A stretch of DNA of 64,000 nucleotides from Sphingobium sp. C100 (GTDB lineage Bacteria > Pseudomonadota > Alphaproteobacteria > Sphingomonadales > Sphingomonadaceae). Position numbers and translations under genes: made by a program. Below, one piece after another: positions 28,150-37,597 of the stretch. The DNA is taken from contig NZ_AYOY01000001.1 in the NCBI RefSeq assembly GCF_000508185.1, positions 56,702-120,701 of the forward strand, written 5' to 3'. Below the pieces are notes generated by a model that worked only from the letters and a program-made list of their open reading frames with translations, was not told the DNA's origin and ran no database searches. The first letter of the stretch is position 1. The number at the start of each line of letters is the position of its first letter.

Positions 28150-28874
28150 TGCGAAACTTTCTTCACACTGTCGTTGAGCGGCGCGCGGCGCGACCGGAAC
28201 CGGTTCACAGGACTGTCCATTTCGGCGAAGCCGAAGGAGGCGCCGACAACGAACATCTGGTCGTCGGGCACGGCGAAATGGCGGCGGATCAGCGCCGAAT
28301 GATGGGCAAGCGCCGCCTGCGGGATGATGCCCAGCCCCAGGCTCTGTGCTGCCAGCAGCAGCGTGCCCAGATAGACGCCGCAATCGACCGCGCCATAGGC
28401 GCCCAATTCCCGGCTGGTGTGGATCAACAGCACATGGGGTGCGCCAAACAGCCGCTGATTTTCCCGCGCCTGCCGCGCCGAAGCCTCGCGATCGCCCTTG
28501 ACGATGCCCGCGCTTTCGTAAAGCTGCCAGCCGACCTCGCGGCGGCGCTCCAGCCGGACCCCGCTATAGGCGGCGGGAAAGGCGATGTCCGGCGCCGTGT
28601 CGGGCGTCGGGTTGTCGATGTCCGCTATCAGCGCGGCGCGAAACCGATCGGTGGCCTCGCCCGAGGTGATCGTCACCTGCCAGGGCTGGGTGTTGCACCA
28701 GGACGGCGCCAGTTGCGCGATGGTCAGCATCCGGTCGATCAGCGCGTCGGTCACCGGATCGGGCCGGAAGGCGCGGCAACTGAAGCGATCGACCAGCAGT
28801 CGGGTCAGCGCGCCCGCATCGGGCGGAAGGGCGTCTGGCCCTTCGGCCAGGGCGCTGCGTTCTATCGACGTCAC
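28146..28874 (-). CDS. Nitroreductase family flavoprotein
   Basis: 242 residues. FMN-dependent nitroreductase fold: RFSCRAFRPDPV (FMN phosphate contacts, ~30-41), APSWCNTQPWQVTIT (~55-69) and a C-terminal GASFGFAE segment. Reduces nitro groups, quinones or conjugated double bonds in various pathways; here, between a LysR regulator and a CoA transferase, an enone or enoyl reduction is as likely as nitro reduction. Start and stop both overlap neighbours by 4 nt, so translation is coupled. Confidence 0.88.
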   Translation of the reverse strand: MTSIERSALAEGPDALPPDAGALTRLLVDRFSCRAFRPDPVTDALIDRMLTIAQLAPSWCNTQPWQVTITSGEATDRFRAALIADIDNPTPDTAPDIAFPAAYSGVRLERRREVGWQLYESAGIVKGDREASARQARENQRLFGAPHVLLIHTSRELGAYGAVDCGVYLGTLLLAAQSLGLGIIPQAALAHHSALIRRHFAVPDDQMFVVGASFGFAEMDSPVNRFRSRRAPLNDSVKKVSQ

Positions 28875-29920
28875 TTATTATCCTTTTCCACGGGTGGATT
28901 GAGGCGGGCATCTTCGCTGATGAAGGCCGCATCAAGTTGAAATCGTTCAATCATTTCCTGAATGATGATGCCGATGGACTGTTGTACGGCGAAGCTGGCC
29001 CGGGTGATCGGGCGGGACCGCTTGCGCAGCATGAACGCGCTGCGGGTCATTGTCGGTTCGACAATCTCGAACAGCCTGATGGTCCCGGCGGCTACCTCGT
29101 TGATCACGGCGGCATGGGGCAGGATCGTGTAGGCGCTCGCCCGGGTCGCCATGGTGATGAGCTGGGGCAGCGAGTCGATCTCGACAATGATGTTGAGTTT
29201 GATCCCCGCGCCGCGGGCGAAACGCTCCACTACCTTGCGCGCGCCGTGTGAGCTGGCGGGCAGGGCAAGGGGCAGAGAAGGGAGATCGACGCCCTTGATA
29301 GTCGGCGCGGCGGGATCGGTCCAGTCGACGCAATCGGGAATATTGTCGGGTGCGGTCGCGAGGAAGAGTTTTTCGGCCATGACGGGCTGGAATATCAGGT
29401 CATGGTTGTCGTGGACTTCATAGACATAGCCGAGGTCCATCCGTTCTTCTTCGATCCATTCGGCAATATTTCCTGACATCCCTTCCGTGATACGCAGACG
29501 TACTTCGGGATACTCGCTCTGGATTGTTTCGGCGAGCGGTACGCTCAGCAACAGGCCGAGCGAGGGTGGCAGGCCGACGGCGACGGGGCCGCGCGCGTCA
29601 TTCCCGGCATGGCGAATTTCGTTGATGGCGCGGCCGGTGGCGTCGACGATCTGCCGGCCATGTTCGGCCAGCAATTGCCCGGCCTGCGTCAGCATGACGC
29701 CGCGCGCGCTGCGCACCACCAACTGCACCCCCAGCCGTTTTTCCAGCCGCATCAGATTTTCGGACAGCGACGGCTGCGCCATATGCAGGGCCGTCGCGGC
29801 GGAGGAGATCGATCCCTGTTCCGCAAGCGTCACGAAATAATGCAGTTGACGGACATCCAAGGCGGGTAGCTCTCTTGCCATGCGCAGCGTTCGTTCATGT
29901 GCGAGTTCGGGTGAAGACAT
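28871..29920 (-). CDS. LysR-family transcriptional regulator
   Basis: 349 residues from ATG 29920; an ATG at 29947 would place the start inside a perfect palindrome and is less likely. HTH at ~20-80 (RQLHYFVTLAEQGSISSAA, MAQPSLSENLMRLEK), followed by a PBP2-like effector domain (GPVAVGLPPSLGLLLSVPL). Longer N terminus than average. First gene of an operon with nitroreductase and CoA transferase, and divergent from the acyl-CoA ligase operon at 30090. The palindrome at 29938-29968 and its relative at 24165 are its probable binding sites. Confidence 0.9.
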   Translation of the reverse strand: MSSPELAHERTLRMARELPALDVRQLHYFVTLAEQGSISSAATALHMAQPSLSENLMRLEKRLGVQLVVRSARGVMLTQAGQLLAEHGRQIVDATGRAINEIRHAGNDARGPVAVGLPPSLGLLLSVPLAETIQSEYPEVRLRITEGMSGNIAEWIEEERMDLGYVYEVHDNHDLIFQPVMAEKLFLATAPDNIPDCVDWTDPAAPTIKGVDLPSLPLALPASSHGARKVVERFARGAGIKLNIIVEIDSLPQLITMATRASAYTILPHAAVINEVAAGTIRLFEIVEPTMTRSAFMLRKRSRPITRASFAVQQSIGIIIQEMIERFQLDAAFISEDARLNPPVEKDNK

Positions 29921-29937
29921 AGCGCGAAAACTCCGCT

Positions 29938-29968
29938 GGCAGGGCATAGGTTTACCCTATGCCCTGCC
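29938..29968. promoter_or_regulatory. Perfect 13-bp-arm palindrome, LysR operator
   Basis: GGCAGGGCATAGG (29938-29950), spacer TTTAC, then the exact reverse complement (29956-29968). The core ATAGG-N5-CCTAT contains T-N11-A, the standard LysR recognition geometry. It sits just upstream of the LysR gene and of the divergent operon starting at 30090. The same half-site recurs at 24165. Confidence 0.7.
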
Positions 29969-30089
29969 GAGGGGTGGGGTCAATCGCCCTTTGTCCGTGC
30001 TTGCGCGCCGCGCCGTCGAGGCGGATGAGAAGGGCCGTAAAGAGGATGCACCGCGCCTGACGGCGCACCCATCGACGGGATGAAAAAGC

Positions 30090-32036
30090 ATGTCGAGAGA
30101 CGACAAGGATATCTGGCACCCCAGCCATCGACAGGCCGAGGAGGCGCAGGTGACGGCTTGGGTTCGCGCCTTCGGCCTTGCGGATTATGACGCGCTGCAT
30201 CGGCATTCGCTGGAGCGGCCCGACGATTATTGGATGCGCGTCATCAATGAACTGGGCATCGTCTGGTCGCGGCGCCCCGACGCCTATGTCAGTTTCGATC
30301 GCGGTCCTGAATTTCCCGACTGGTTTCCCGGCGGCGAATTGAACTGGGTGGATACCGTGCTGCGCTGGTGCGACGATCCGCGGATGGCGGGCCAGCGCGG
30401 CGTCGTGGCCGAGCAGGAAGACGGCACGGTGCAATGGCTCAGCTATCCCGAGCTGGGAGAGGCCGTGCGCCGCTTTGCCGCCGGCCTGCGGGCGCGGGGC
30501 ATTGGGCACGGGGACCGGGTGGGGCTGCTCACCGAAAACGGCGTCGAGGCGACGGTGTCGCTGCTGGCGCTCGCCTATGTGGGGGCGATCGTCGTGCCTT
30601 TGTTCAGCGGCTTTGGCGCGGATGCGATCATCTCGCGGCTGAAGCCGAGCGCGGTCAGCACGCTGATCGCAACTACCGGTTTCCACCGGCGCGGGCGGCG
30701 GGTCGATCTGGTGCCGGTGGTGGAAGAGGTCGCGCGGCAATTGCCGTCGCTTCAGCACATCATCTGGAAGGGCACGGACGTTCCATCGAGCGGGATCGAC
30801 TGGCAGGAGGTTGCGGCGACGACGGAGGATGGCCTGCCCGCCGAACGCATGAGCCCGTCCGACCCCTTCATGGTGATCTACACCTCCGGCACGACTGGCA
30901 AGCCCAAGGGCGCGGTGCATACCCATGGCGGCTTCCCGCTGAAGATCGCCCACGACTCGCTGGTCCATTTCAATGTCGGGCCGGGCAAGGTCTATTGCTG
31001 GCCGGCGGATATGGGCTGGATCGCGGGCACATTGGTCCTGTCCTGCGCCTTGCTGCGCGGCGCAACTTTGGTCTGCTATGACGGGGCGCCCGACTATCCC
31101 GACTGGTCGCGCATGGGTCGTCTGGTCGCGCGGCATGGCGTGACCCATTATGGATCGGCGCCCACGCTCATCCGCGGCCTGGCCGCCAATGAAGCGCTGG
31201 CGCTTGCGGGCGACCGTTCGACGGTGGAACTTCTCATCACAGCGGGCGAGGGCATTGATCCCGAACATTTCATCTGGTTCCAGCGTCGCTTTGGCGGCGG
31301 CGCGCCGTTGATCAACTATACCGGCGGGACCGAGGTATCCGGGGCGTTGCTGTCGAGCGTGGTGGTCAAGCCCATTCGCCCGTCAGGTTTCAACACCGGT
31401 TCGCCCGGCGTGGATGTCGGCGTGGCCGATGCGGGCGGGAACGCGCTTGTCGGCGAAGTGGGCGAACTCGTCGTGCGCAGCCCCTTTGTCGGTATGACGC
31501 ACTCCTTCTGGCAGGATGATGAGCGCTATCTCGACAGCTATTGGCGCACCTTGCCGGGCATCTGGGTACATGGTGACTTGGCGGTACGGGATCGGGACGG
31601 CTCCTTCTTCATGATGGGTCGTTCGGATGACACGCTCAAGGTCGCAGGCAAGCGCCTTGGCCCGGCCGAAGTCGAGGAAGTCGTGCTGGAACTGGAAACG
31701 GTCAGCGAAGCCGCCGCCATCGGCGTGCCCGATGCGACCAAGGGCGAGAAGCTACTGGTATTCATCATCATCATGCCGGGCTGGGCCGGGGATGGCGCGC
31801 AACTGGCCGATCAGGTCGCGCGCCATGTCGCGGATCGGCTGGGCAAACCGTTCAAGCCGAGCCGTGTCCATCTGGTCCGGCAATTGCCCAAAACACGCAG
31901 TTCGAAGGTGATGCGCCGCGTGATCAAGCGCATCTGGACCGACCAGCCGCTGGGCGACCTGTCCGCGCTCGACAATCCGGGCGCCATAGAGGAGCTGGAG
32001 GCGGTCAGAAATGCGGAGAGGAGTATCACAGCATGA
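30090..32036 (+). CDS. AMP-forming acyl-CoA synthetase
   Basis: 648 residues, typical of the acetyl/propionyl/acetoacetyl-CoA synthetase-like branch with an N-terminal ACAS segment. Motifs: ATP-binding YTSGTTGKPKG (~268-278), NYTGGTEVSG (~410), WVHGDLAVRD and GRSDDTLKVAGKRLGPAE (~490-530), and LPKTRSSKVMRR (~600), with the acyl-adenylate Lys. Activates a carboxylate with ATP and CoA. Lead gene of the plus-strand operon and divergent from LysR. Its substrate is probably short or polar, but this is not fixed by the sequence. Confidence 0.9.
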   Translation: MSRDDKDIWHPSHRQAEEAQVTAWVRAFGLADYDALHRHSLERPDDYWMRVINELGIVWSRRPDAYVSFDRGPEFPDWFPGGELNWVDTVLRWCDDPRMAGQRGVVAEQEDGTVQWLSYPELGEAVRRFAAGLRARGIGHGDRVGLLTENGVEATVSLLALAYVGAIVVPLFSGFGADAIISRLKPSAVSTLIATTGFHRRGRRVDLVPVVEEVARQLPSLQHIIWKGTDVPSSGIDWQEVAATTEDGLPAERMSPSDPFMVIYTSGTTGKPKGAVHTHGGFPLKIAHDSLVHFNVGPGKVYCWPADMGWIAGTLVLSCALLRGATLVCYDGAPDYPDWSRMGRLVARHGVTHYGSAPTLIRGLAANEALALAGDRSTVELLITAGEGIDPEHFIWFQRRFGGGAPLINYTGGTEVSGALLSSVVVKPIRPSGFNTGSPGVDVGVADAGGNALVGEVGELVVRSPFVGMTHSFWQDDERYLDSYWRTLPGIWVHGDLAVRDRDGSFFMMGRSDDTLKVAGKRLGPAEVEEVVLELETVSEAAAIGVPDATKGEKLLVFIIIMPGWAGDGAQLADQVARHVADRLGKPFKPSRVHLVRQLPKTRSSKVMRRVIKRIWTDQPLGDLSALDNPGAIEELEAVRNAERSITA

Positions 32037-32830
32037 GCGACCGCAACGGACGGTACAAGGCGTTTGATTTCGACTGGCCCTCTGATGGGGTGTTGCGCCT
32101 GACCTTCAACCGGCCCGAGCGGCTGAATACGCTGGACCGGCAAGGGCATCAGGAAATCACCGACATCTGGCGCGACATCAGCGCCGATCCCGATGTGCGG
32201 GCGGTCATCCTGTGCGGCGCGGGGCGGGCCTTTTCGGCGGGCGGCGATTTCGAACTGGTCGAGGAACTGACCGACAGCTACGCCGCTAAAGTGCGCGTCT
32301 GGCAGGAAGCGCGCGATCTGGTTTACAACATCCTCGACTGCACCAAACCGATTGTGTCCGCCATTCAGGGTTCGGCGGTGGGCGCCGGGCTTGTCGCGGG
32401 GCTGCTGGCGGACATATCGATCGCGGGCAAAAGCGCAAGGTTGGCCGACGGGCATACCCGGTTGGGTGTGGCGGCGGGCGATCATGCGGTGATCCTCTGG
32501 CCGCTACTGTGCAGCATGGCCAAGGCGAAATATCATCTGCTGCTTTGCGACCCGGTGAAGGGGGAGGAGGCCGAGCGCATCGGCCTTGTCTCGCTTTGCG
32601 TCGAGGATGATGTGCTTCAGGACAAGGCGGTTGAGATCGCCGCGCGCCTGGCGGCCGGGGCGCCGACAGCGATCCGCTTCACCAAACATGCGCTTAACAA
32701 CTGGATGCGCATGGCGGGGCCGGCGTTCGACGCTTCACTTGCGCTGGAGATGCTGGGCTTTGGCGGGCCGGAAGTAAAGGAAGGGCTGGCCTCCTTCCGG
32801 GAGAAGCGGCGGCCCGACTTTTCGGCCTGA
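32033..32830 (+). CDS. Enoyl-CoA hydratase/isomerase (crotonase) family protein
   Basis: 265 residues; start overlaps the ligase stop (ATGA). Crotonase fold with oxyanion-hole segment AFSAGGDFEL (66-75) and the second GSAVGAGL (113-120). Both glutamates used by classical enoyl-CoA hydratase are absent: the GGGCE position is Val121 and the QPE position reads DGH (His141). It therefore probably performs another crotonase reaction, such as isomerisation, C-C cleavage or thioester hydrolysis. Acts after the adjacent CoA ligase. Confidence 0.88.
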   Translation: MSDRNGRYKAFDFDWPSDGVLRLTFNRPERLNTLDRQGHQEITDIWRDISADPDVRAVILCGAGRAFSAGGDFELVEELTDSYAAKVRVWQEARDLVYNILDCTKPIVSAIQGSAVGAGLVAGLLADISIAGKSARLADGHTRLGVAAGDHAVILWPLLCSMAKAKYHLLLCDPVKGEEAERIGLVSLCVEDDVLQDKAVEIAARLAAGAPTAIRFTKHALNNWMRMAGPAFDASLALEMLGFGGPEVKEGLASFREKRRPDFSA

Positions 32831-32840
32831 CCTTACCCTC

Positions 32841-32875
32841 ATCGGGGGATTGAGCGCGCGCCTCCGTCCCCCGAT
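32841..32875. other. Intergenic inverted repeat inside the operon
   Basis: ATCGGGGGA (32841-32849) and TCCCCCGAT (32867-32875) form a perfect 9-bp stem with a 17-nt loop between the crotonase stop and the ALDH ribosome binding site. No T-run follows, so an mRNA processing or stabilising structure is as likely as attenuation. Confidence 0.4.
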
Positions 32876-32897
32876 CCTGTCGGAAAAGGAGAGGATC

Positions 32898-34367
32898 ATG
32901 ACCCCGAGTTGGGACAAGCTCTACATTGCCGGTGAATGGGTCGCGCCCGAAGATGGCGCGGTGATCGAGTCGATCGATCCCGCGACCGGGCGTCCTTGGG
33001 CACGGGTCGCAATTGGCGGCGCGTGCGACATCGACAAGGCTGTCACCGCCGCGAGCGAGGCTTTTGCCGGGCCATGGCGCCACATACCCGCTTGGGAGCG
33101 GGCGCAACTGATCCGGCGTTTTGCCGAACTCTATCGTGAAAAGGCGCCCCGGTTGGCGGAACTGGAGACGCGCGACTGCGGCCGCGCCATCCGGGAGGCG
33201 CGCATGGATGTCGGCGCCCATGCGCAATGGTATCACTGGTTCGCGTCGCTGGCTGACAAGAGCGAGGGACGGACCTTGCCGCTGGACGAGGGCGTCCATG
33301 CCTTCACGACCAAGGTGCCGGTAGGGGTCGTCGGCGCGATCACGCCCTGGAATGTGCCGCTGCTGACGGCTTGCTGGAAGATCGGCACAGCGCTGGCGGC
33401 GGGCTGCACGGTGATATTGAAGCCTTCCGAACTGACGGCGGTGACGTCGCTGGAACTGGCGCGCATCGCCGATGAAGCAGGATTTCCGCCCGGCGTCGTC
33501 AATGTCGTGCCGGGCGCCGGCCCTGCCGCAGGCGCGCGGATGGTCGAGCATCCCGGCATCGCGAAAATCTCTTTCACCGGATCGGGCGCGACAGCGCGGC
33601 GCATGTTACGCGACGGTGCGGATACGCTCAAGCGGTTCACCTTCGAACTGGGGGGCAAGGCAGCCCATATCCTCTTTGCCGATTGCGATCTCGACGCGGC
33701 GATCAATGCGGCGACATCCTCGGCCTGGGCGCATTGCGGGCAGGCTTGCGCGCTGGGGTCGCGGGTGCTGGTACAGCGGCCCATCTATGCGCAGGTGGTG
33801 GAGGCCTTCCGCGCCCGTCAGCAGCGGGTGCGCGTGGGTATGCCGCTGGACGAAGCGACGCATATGGGACCGCAGGCGCATGAAGCGCAGCTCGCCAAGA
33901 CGCTCTCTTATGTCGAGATCGGCAAACAGGACGGGGCCGAACTGGTAGCGGGCGGCGAGCGGCTCGGCGGCGCGCTGTCGGACGGCTATTTCGTCGCGCC
34001 GACCATCTTTGCGGAGGTGCGCAACGACATGCGCATCGCGCGCGAGGAGATATTCGGGCCTGTGGTGTCGATCATTCCCTTCGACGAGGAGGAGGAGGCC
34101 ATCGCCATCGCCAATGACAGCGAGTTCGGGCTTACTGCGGGCCTGTGGACGCGTGATCTGGGTCGGGGGCTGCGCGTGTCGCAGCGGATCGAGGCCGGCA
34201 TGGTGTGGGTCAACAGCTATCGCTATCTGCGCTGGTCGACCCCCTATGGAGGATTCAAGGCGAGCGGCTGGGGCCGGGAAAATGGCAGCGACGCGCTCGA
34301 CGCCTATCAGGAAATCCGGACCACGGTGATGAGCGCGACCGGCCATTTCGCCGACGCCTATGGCTGA
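32898..34367 (+). CDS. Aldehyde dehydrogenase
   Basis: 489 residues from ATG 32898, with AAGGAGAG upstream. NAD(P)-dependent ALDH: ITPWNVPLLTACWK, FTGSGATARRM, catalytic Glu250 (FELGGKAA) and Cys284 (GQACALGSR), and EEIFGPVVSIIPF. The GQAC instead of GQxCxA/T-type GQVC is a small variation. Oxidises an aldehyde to the acid, which could then be activated by the ligase at 30090. One of three ALDHs in the window (35933, 51072). Confidence 0.92.
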   Translation: MTPSWDKLYIAGEWVAPEDGAVIESIDPATGRPWARVAIGGACDIDKAVTAASEAFAGPWRHIPAWERAQLIRRFAELYREKAPRLAELETRDCGRAIREARMDVGAHAQWYHWFASLADKSEGRTLPLDEGVHAFTTKVPVGVVGAITPWNVPLLTACWKIGTALAAGCTVILKPSELTAVTSLELARIADEAGFPPGVVNVVPGAGPAAGARMVEHPGIAKISFTGSGATARRMLRDGADTLKRFTFELGGKAAHILFADCDLDAAINAATSSAWAHCGQACALGSRVLVQRPIYAQVVEAFRARQQRVRVGMPLDEATHMGPQAHEAQLAKTLSYVEIGKQDGAELVAGGERLGGALSDGYFVAPTIFAEVRNDMRIAREEIFGPVVSIIPFDEEEEAIAIANDSEFGLTAGLWTRDLGRGLRVSQRIEAGMVWVNSYRYLRWSTPYGGFKASGWGRENGSDALDAYQEIRTTVMSATGHFADAYG

Positions 34368-34376
34368 CGTAAGCAA

Positions 34377-34393
34377 TGTCCCCCCCAAGGGGG
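34377..34393 (+). promoter_or_regulatory. TGTCCC-N6-GGGGG element
   Basis: Reads TGTCCC CCCCAA GGGGG, 80 bp before the MmgE/PrpD start at 34473. Same design as the elements at 6309, 10720 and 43959. It implies a promoter for the last two genes of this block in addition to read-through from 30090. Confidence 0.4.
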
Positions 34394-34472
34394 AATGTGT
34401 GGGCCGGTAGGGCGGCGTAATTTGGTTCAATCATAGAGGACGCCCTGGAAAGGGGCGCACGGAGAGACTGGG

Positions 34473-35918
34473 ATGGACACCCTCATCAAACAACTGGCGG
34501 ACTTTACCGGCCGGACCGCCATCAGCGTTCTGCCGTCGGAGGTGGTGGAGGAGTGCAAGCTCATCATCCTCGATTCCATCGGCTGCGCGCTCGCGGCGGT
34601 CGATCAGCCCAAGGGACGGGCCGGGATCGACTATGGCCGCATGACCGGCGGCGACGACGGCCCGGCGACGATCATCGGCACCGACCGGAAAGTGTCGGTC
34701 TTCGGCGCCGCCTTCGCCAATGGCGAACTGATTAATACGCTCGACATGGACGCCGTGCTGCCGCCCGGCCATGTCTCCCCCTATGTGCTGCCCGGCGCGC
34801 TTGCGATGGCAGAGCAGGAGGGCGTGAGCGGCGCAACCTTGGTTGAGGCCACGGCGCTGTCCCATGAAATCTCCTACCGGCTTGGCAAGGCGATGGATTA
34901 TCTGCGTGATACAAGGGACGGAAAAGTGTCCCCGCCGCAAGTCTATGGCTATAGCAGCACAATCTTCGGCGCGACGGCCGCGATCATGAAGATCAAGGGG
35001 GCGTCAATCGACAGGATCGCCCATGGTCTTGGCATTGCGGGCTGCATCGCGCCCGTCAACTCGCAGGCGGCCTGGTTCCAACATGCGCCCAGTTCGACCA
35101 TCAAATATCTGCTCGCCGGATCGCTGACACAGGCGGCCTTCACCGCCGCGCATATGGCCGAGCTGGGGCATCGCGGCGATCTTCAGGTGCTGGATGACCG
35201 GGACTATGGCTTCCCGCGCTTCATAGGCACCGCGCGCTGGGAGCCGGCGCCGATCGCCGATGCGCTAGGCGCTGAATGGCGTTTCCCGGCGGAGCAGACC
35301 TACAAGCCCTATCCGCATTGCCGCATCCTTCATGCCCTGATCGACGCGATGACGGAGATACTCGATACGAACGATATTCAGCCGCAGGAGATTGAAGGCA
35401 TCAAGGCCTATGTCGAGGGCTTCGTCGAGCAGCCAGTATGGCTTAACCGTCGGATCGAGCATGTCCATGACGCGCAGTTCAGCATCGCCCATGGTCTGGC
35501 GGTCGCGGCGCATCGGGTAAAACCCGGCAAGGCATGGATGGATGAAAGCCTTGTCTTCGGGGAGTCCGTGATGAGCCTGATGGACCGCGTGTCCCATGAG
35601 GTGCATCCCAACTATGTGAAGCTGATCGAGGGCCATGCGGCCAGCCGTCCGGCCATCATCGAGATTCGTGCGCGGGGCCAGATGTTCCGGGGCGAGCGGC
35701 GCTATCCGCGCGGCAGCAAGGCGCCCGAGCCAGGCATTGCGCTTAGCGTGGCGGAGATCGTCGAGAAGTTCCGCCACAATGCCGATGGCGTTATCCCGCC
35801 GCGGAATGTCGACCGTTGCATCGAGGCGGTGATGGCGCTCGAACGGCTGGCCGATGTGCGCCATTTGATGGAGGCTGTACGCCCCGCGCCGGTCGCGGCC
35901 GCGCTGGCGGTGGCATGA
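34473..35918 (+). CDS. MmgE/PrpD family protein
   Basis: 481 residues. Family signatures: LDSIGCALAAV (~33-43), the NTLDMDAVLPPGHVSPYV segment (~90-107) where the family binds its carboxylate substrate, and KPYPHCRILHALIDAM (~275). Second copy after the 24256 gene but clearly divergent from it. Probably a dehydratase, decarboxylase or epimerase of a polycarboxylic acid. Sits 105 bp after an ALDH gene and just before another ALDH, so aldehyde oxidation and acid processing are linked. Confidence 0.88.
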   Translation: MDTLIKQLADFTGRTAISVLPSEVVEECKLIILDSIGCALAAVDQPKGRAGIDYGRMTGGDDGPATIIGTDRKVSVFGAAFANGELINTLDMDAVLPPGHVSPYVLPGALAMAEQEGVSGATLVEATALSHEISYRLGKAMDYLRDTRDGKVSPPQVYGYSSTIFGATAAIMKIKGASIDRIAHGLGIAGCIAPVNSQAAWFQHAPSSTIKYLLAGSLTQAAFTAAHMAELGHRGDLQVLDDRDYGFPRFIGTARWEPAPIADALGAEWRFPAEQTYKPYPHCRILHALIDAMTEILDTNDIQPQEIEGIKAYVEGFVEQPVWLNRRIEHVHDAQFSIAHGLAVAAHRVKPGKAWMDESLVFGESVMSLMDRVSHEVHPNYVKLIEGHAASRPAIIEIRARGQMFRGERRYPRGSKAPEPGIALSVAEIVEKFRHNADGVIPPRNVDRCIEAVMALERLADVRHLMEAVRPAPVAAALAVA

Positions 35919-35932
35919 AGGGGGTGGAAGAC

Positions 35933-37447
35933 ATGGCGACGCTGGTCGGAAAAAGCCGCATATTGGCGATCCGGGATCGTTTGGGCGTCAAGCCGGGGCA
36001 ACTCTATATCGACGGGCAATGGCGCGACGGTGGGGAAGGGCGCTACGACCAAATCCATCCCGCGACCAATGAGGTCGTGACCAGCTTCGCCGAAGCCGGG
36101 CGGAGCGGCGTGGATGCAGCGGTCGCGGCGGCGCGGCGGGCTTTCGATGAGGGACCATGGCCGCATCTGGCGGCGCGCGAGCGCAAGCGCATCCTTCAGC
36201 CGATCGTCGAGGCGATCTATGCGGCGGAGGAGGAGATTGCTCATCTCCAGACGCTCGACAACGGAATGCCAATCAGCTTCAGCCTGTCGGGCCGCGTTTC
36301 GGGCCGTGTCGCGGCGGACATGTTCGACCATTATGCCGGCTGGATCGACAAGATCACCGGCGAGACTTTTCCGCAATATAGCGGCGCGACCAACATGCAC
36401 TACATGACCTTCCGCGAGGCGGTGGGTGTCGTAGCCGCGATCACGCCGTGGAACGGGCCGGTCATGACCTTCGCGATGAAGGTTGCGCCCGCGCTTGCCT
36501 GCGGGAATGTGGTGGTGTTGAAGCCGTCCGAACTGGCGGGTCTCGCCATTGCGAGGCTGGCGGACATATTAGCGCAGTCGGACTTGCCGCCCGGCGTTTT
36601 CAACCTCGTGACCGGTGGCCCGGCGACCGGCGAAGCGCTGTCTACCCATACCGGCGTCGACAAGGTCAGCTTCACCGGCAGCCCGGTGGTGGGCGAGAAG
36701 ATCATGTCGACTGCGGGCCGCAATATGAAGCGCCTGACGCTGGAACTGGGCGGCAAGAGCGCGGCTCTGGTTTTCCCTGACACCCGCGATGTGCGGACGG
36801 CGGCGCGTAACCTGATGGGGCTATGTTCGACCTTCCTGTCAGGGCAGGTCTGTTCGACACCGACGCGGGCGTTGGTCCATCGCTCGATCCTCGATGAATT
36901 CGTGCATTATGCGCAGGAACAGGTGCAAGAGGTTAAGTTCGGTGATCCCTTCGACCCGGCTACGACGTCGGCCCCGATCATTTCAAAGCGCCAGTTGGAG
37001 CGGGTGCTGTCCTATGTCGCAATTGGGCAGGAAGAGGGCGCCCGTCTTGTCTTTGGTGGCGATCAGCCCGGCGGCGATCTGGCGGGCGGCAATTGGGTCA
37101 GCCCCGCCTTGTTCGTTGATGTCGATAACCGAATGCGGATCGCGCAGGAGGAGATTTTCGGGCCGATACTCTGCGTCATCCCCTTCGAGGAGGAGAGCGA
37201 TGCCATCCATATGGCGAATGACAGCGACTATGGACTGTCGGGCGGCATCTATACCACCGATCTCAGCCGGGCCTTTCGGGTTGCAAAGGCGATGCGGACG
37301 GGGTCGGTGGGCATCAACGGCTATTCGGTGATGCCCAATTCGCCGGCGGGCGGGATCAAGCGCTCCGGCCTCGGCCGCGAGGGCGGCTGGGCGACGATCG
37401 AGGAATTTACAGAAATCAAGACCGTGATGCTCAATCTGGATGCCTGA
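35933..37447 (+). CDS. Aldehyde dehydrogenase
   Basis: 504 residues from ATG 35933 (GGGGGTGG upstream); ATG 35915, which overlaps the previous stop as ATGA, is an equally possible start. ALDH motifs: ITPWNGPVMTFAMK, LSTHTGVDKVSFTGS, catalytic Glu in LELGGKSAAL and Cys in GQVCSTPTR, and EEIFGPILCVIPF. Betaine-aldehyde/vanillin-dehydrogenase-like group. Last gene of the plus-strand block before a TonB receptor. Confidence 0.92.
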   Translation: MATLVGKSRILAIRDRLGVKPGQLYIDGQWRDGGEGRYDQIHPATNEVVTSFAEAGRSGVDAAVAAARRAFDEGPWPHLAARERKRILQPIVEAIYAAEEEIAHLQTLDNGMPISFSLSGRVSGRVAADMFDHYAGWIDKITGETFPQYSGATNMHYMTFREAVGVVAAITPWNGPVMTFAMKVAPALACGNVVVLKPSELAGLAIARLADILAQSDLPPGVFNLVTGGPATGEALSTHTGVDKVSFTGSPVVGEKIMSTAGRNMKRLTLELGGKSAALVFPDTRDVRTAARNLMGLCSTFLSGQVCSTPTRALVHRSILDEFVHYAQEQVQEVKFGDPFDPATTSAPIISKRQLERVLSYVAIGQEEGARLVFGGDQPGGDLAGGNWVSPALFVDVDNRMRIAQEEIFGPILCVIPFEEESDAIHMANDSDYGLSGGIYTTDLSRAFRVAKAMRTGSVGINGYSVMPNSPAGGIKRSGLGREGGWATIEEFTEIKTVMLNLDA

Positions 37448-37597
37448 TCGGGTCGATATTTTTTTGATAAAAAAACTAACGGTCAACTGATCGAATTTGG
37501 GAGAAGCGGTTTCCTTGGGGAAGCTGCTGAGCAACGAAATCCCCTCGCGGCCGCGGCTGGCAATGACGCCGGACTGCTTGGCTTGGTCGAGGGGACG

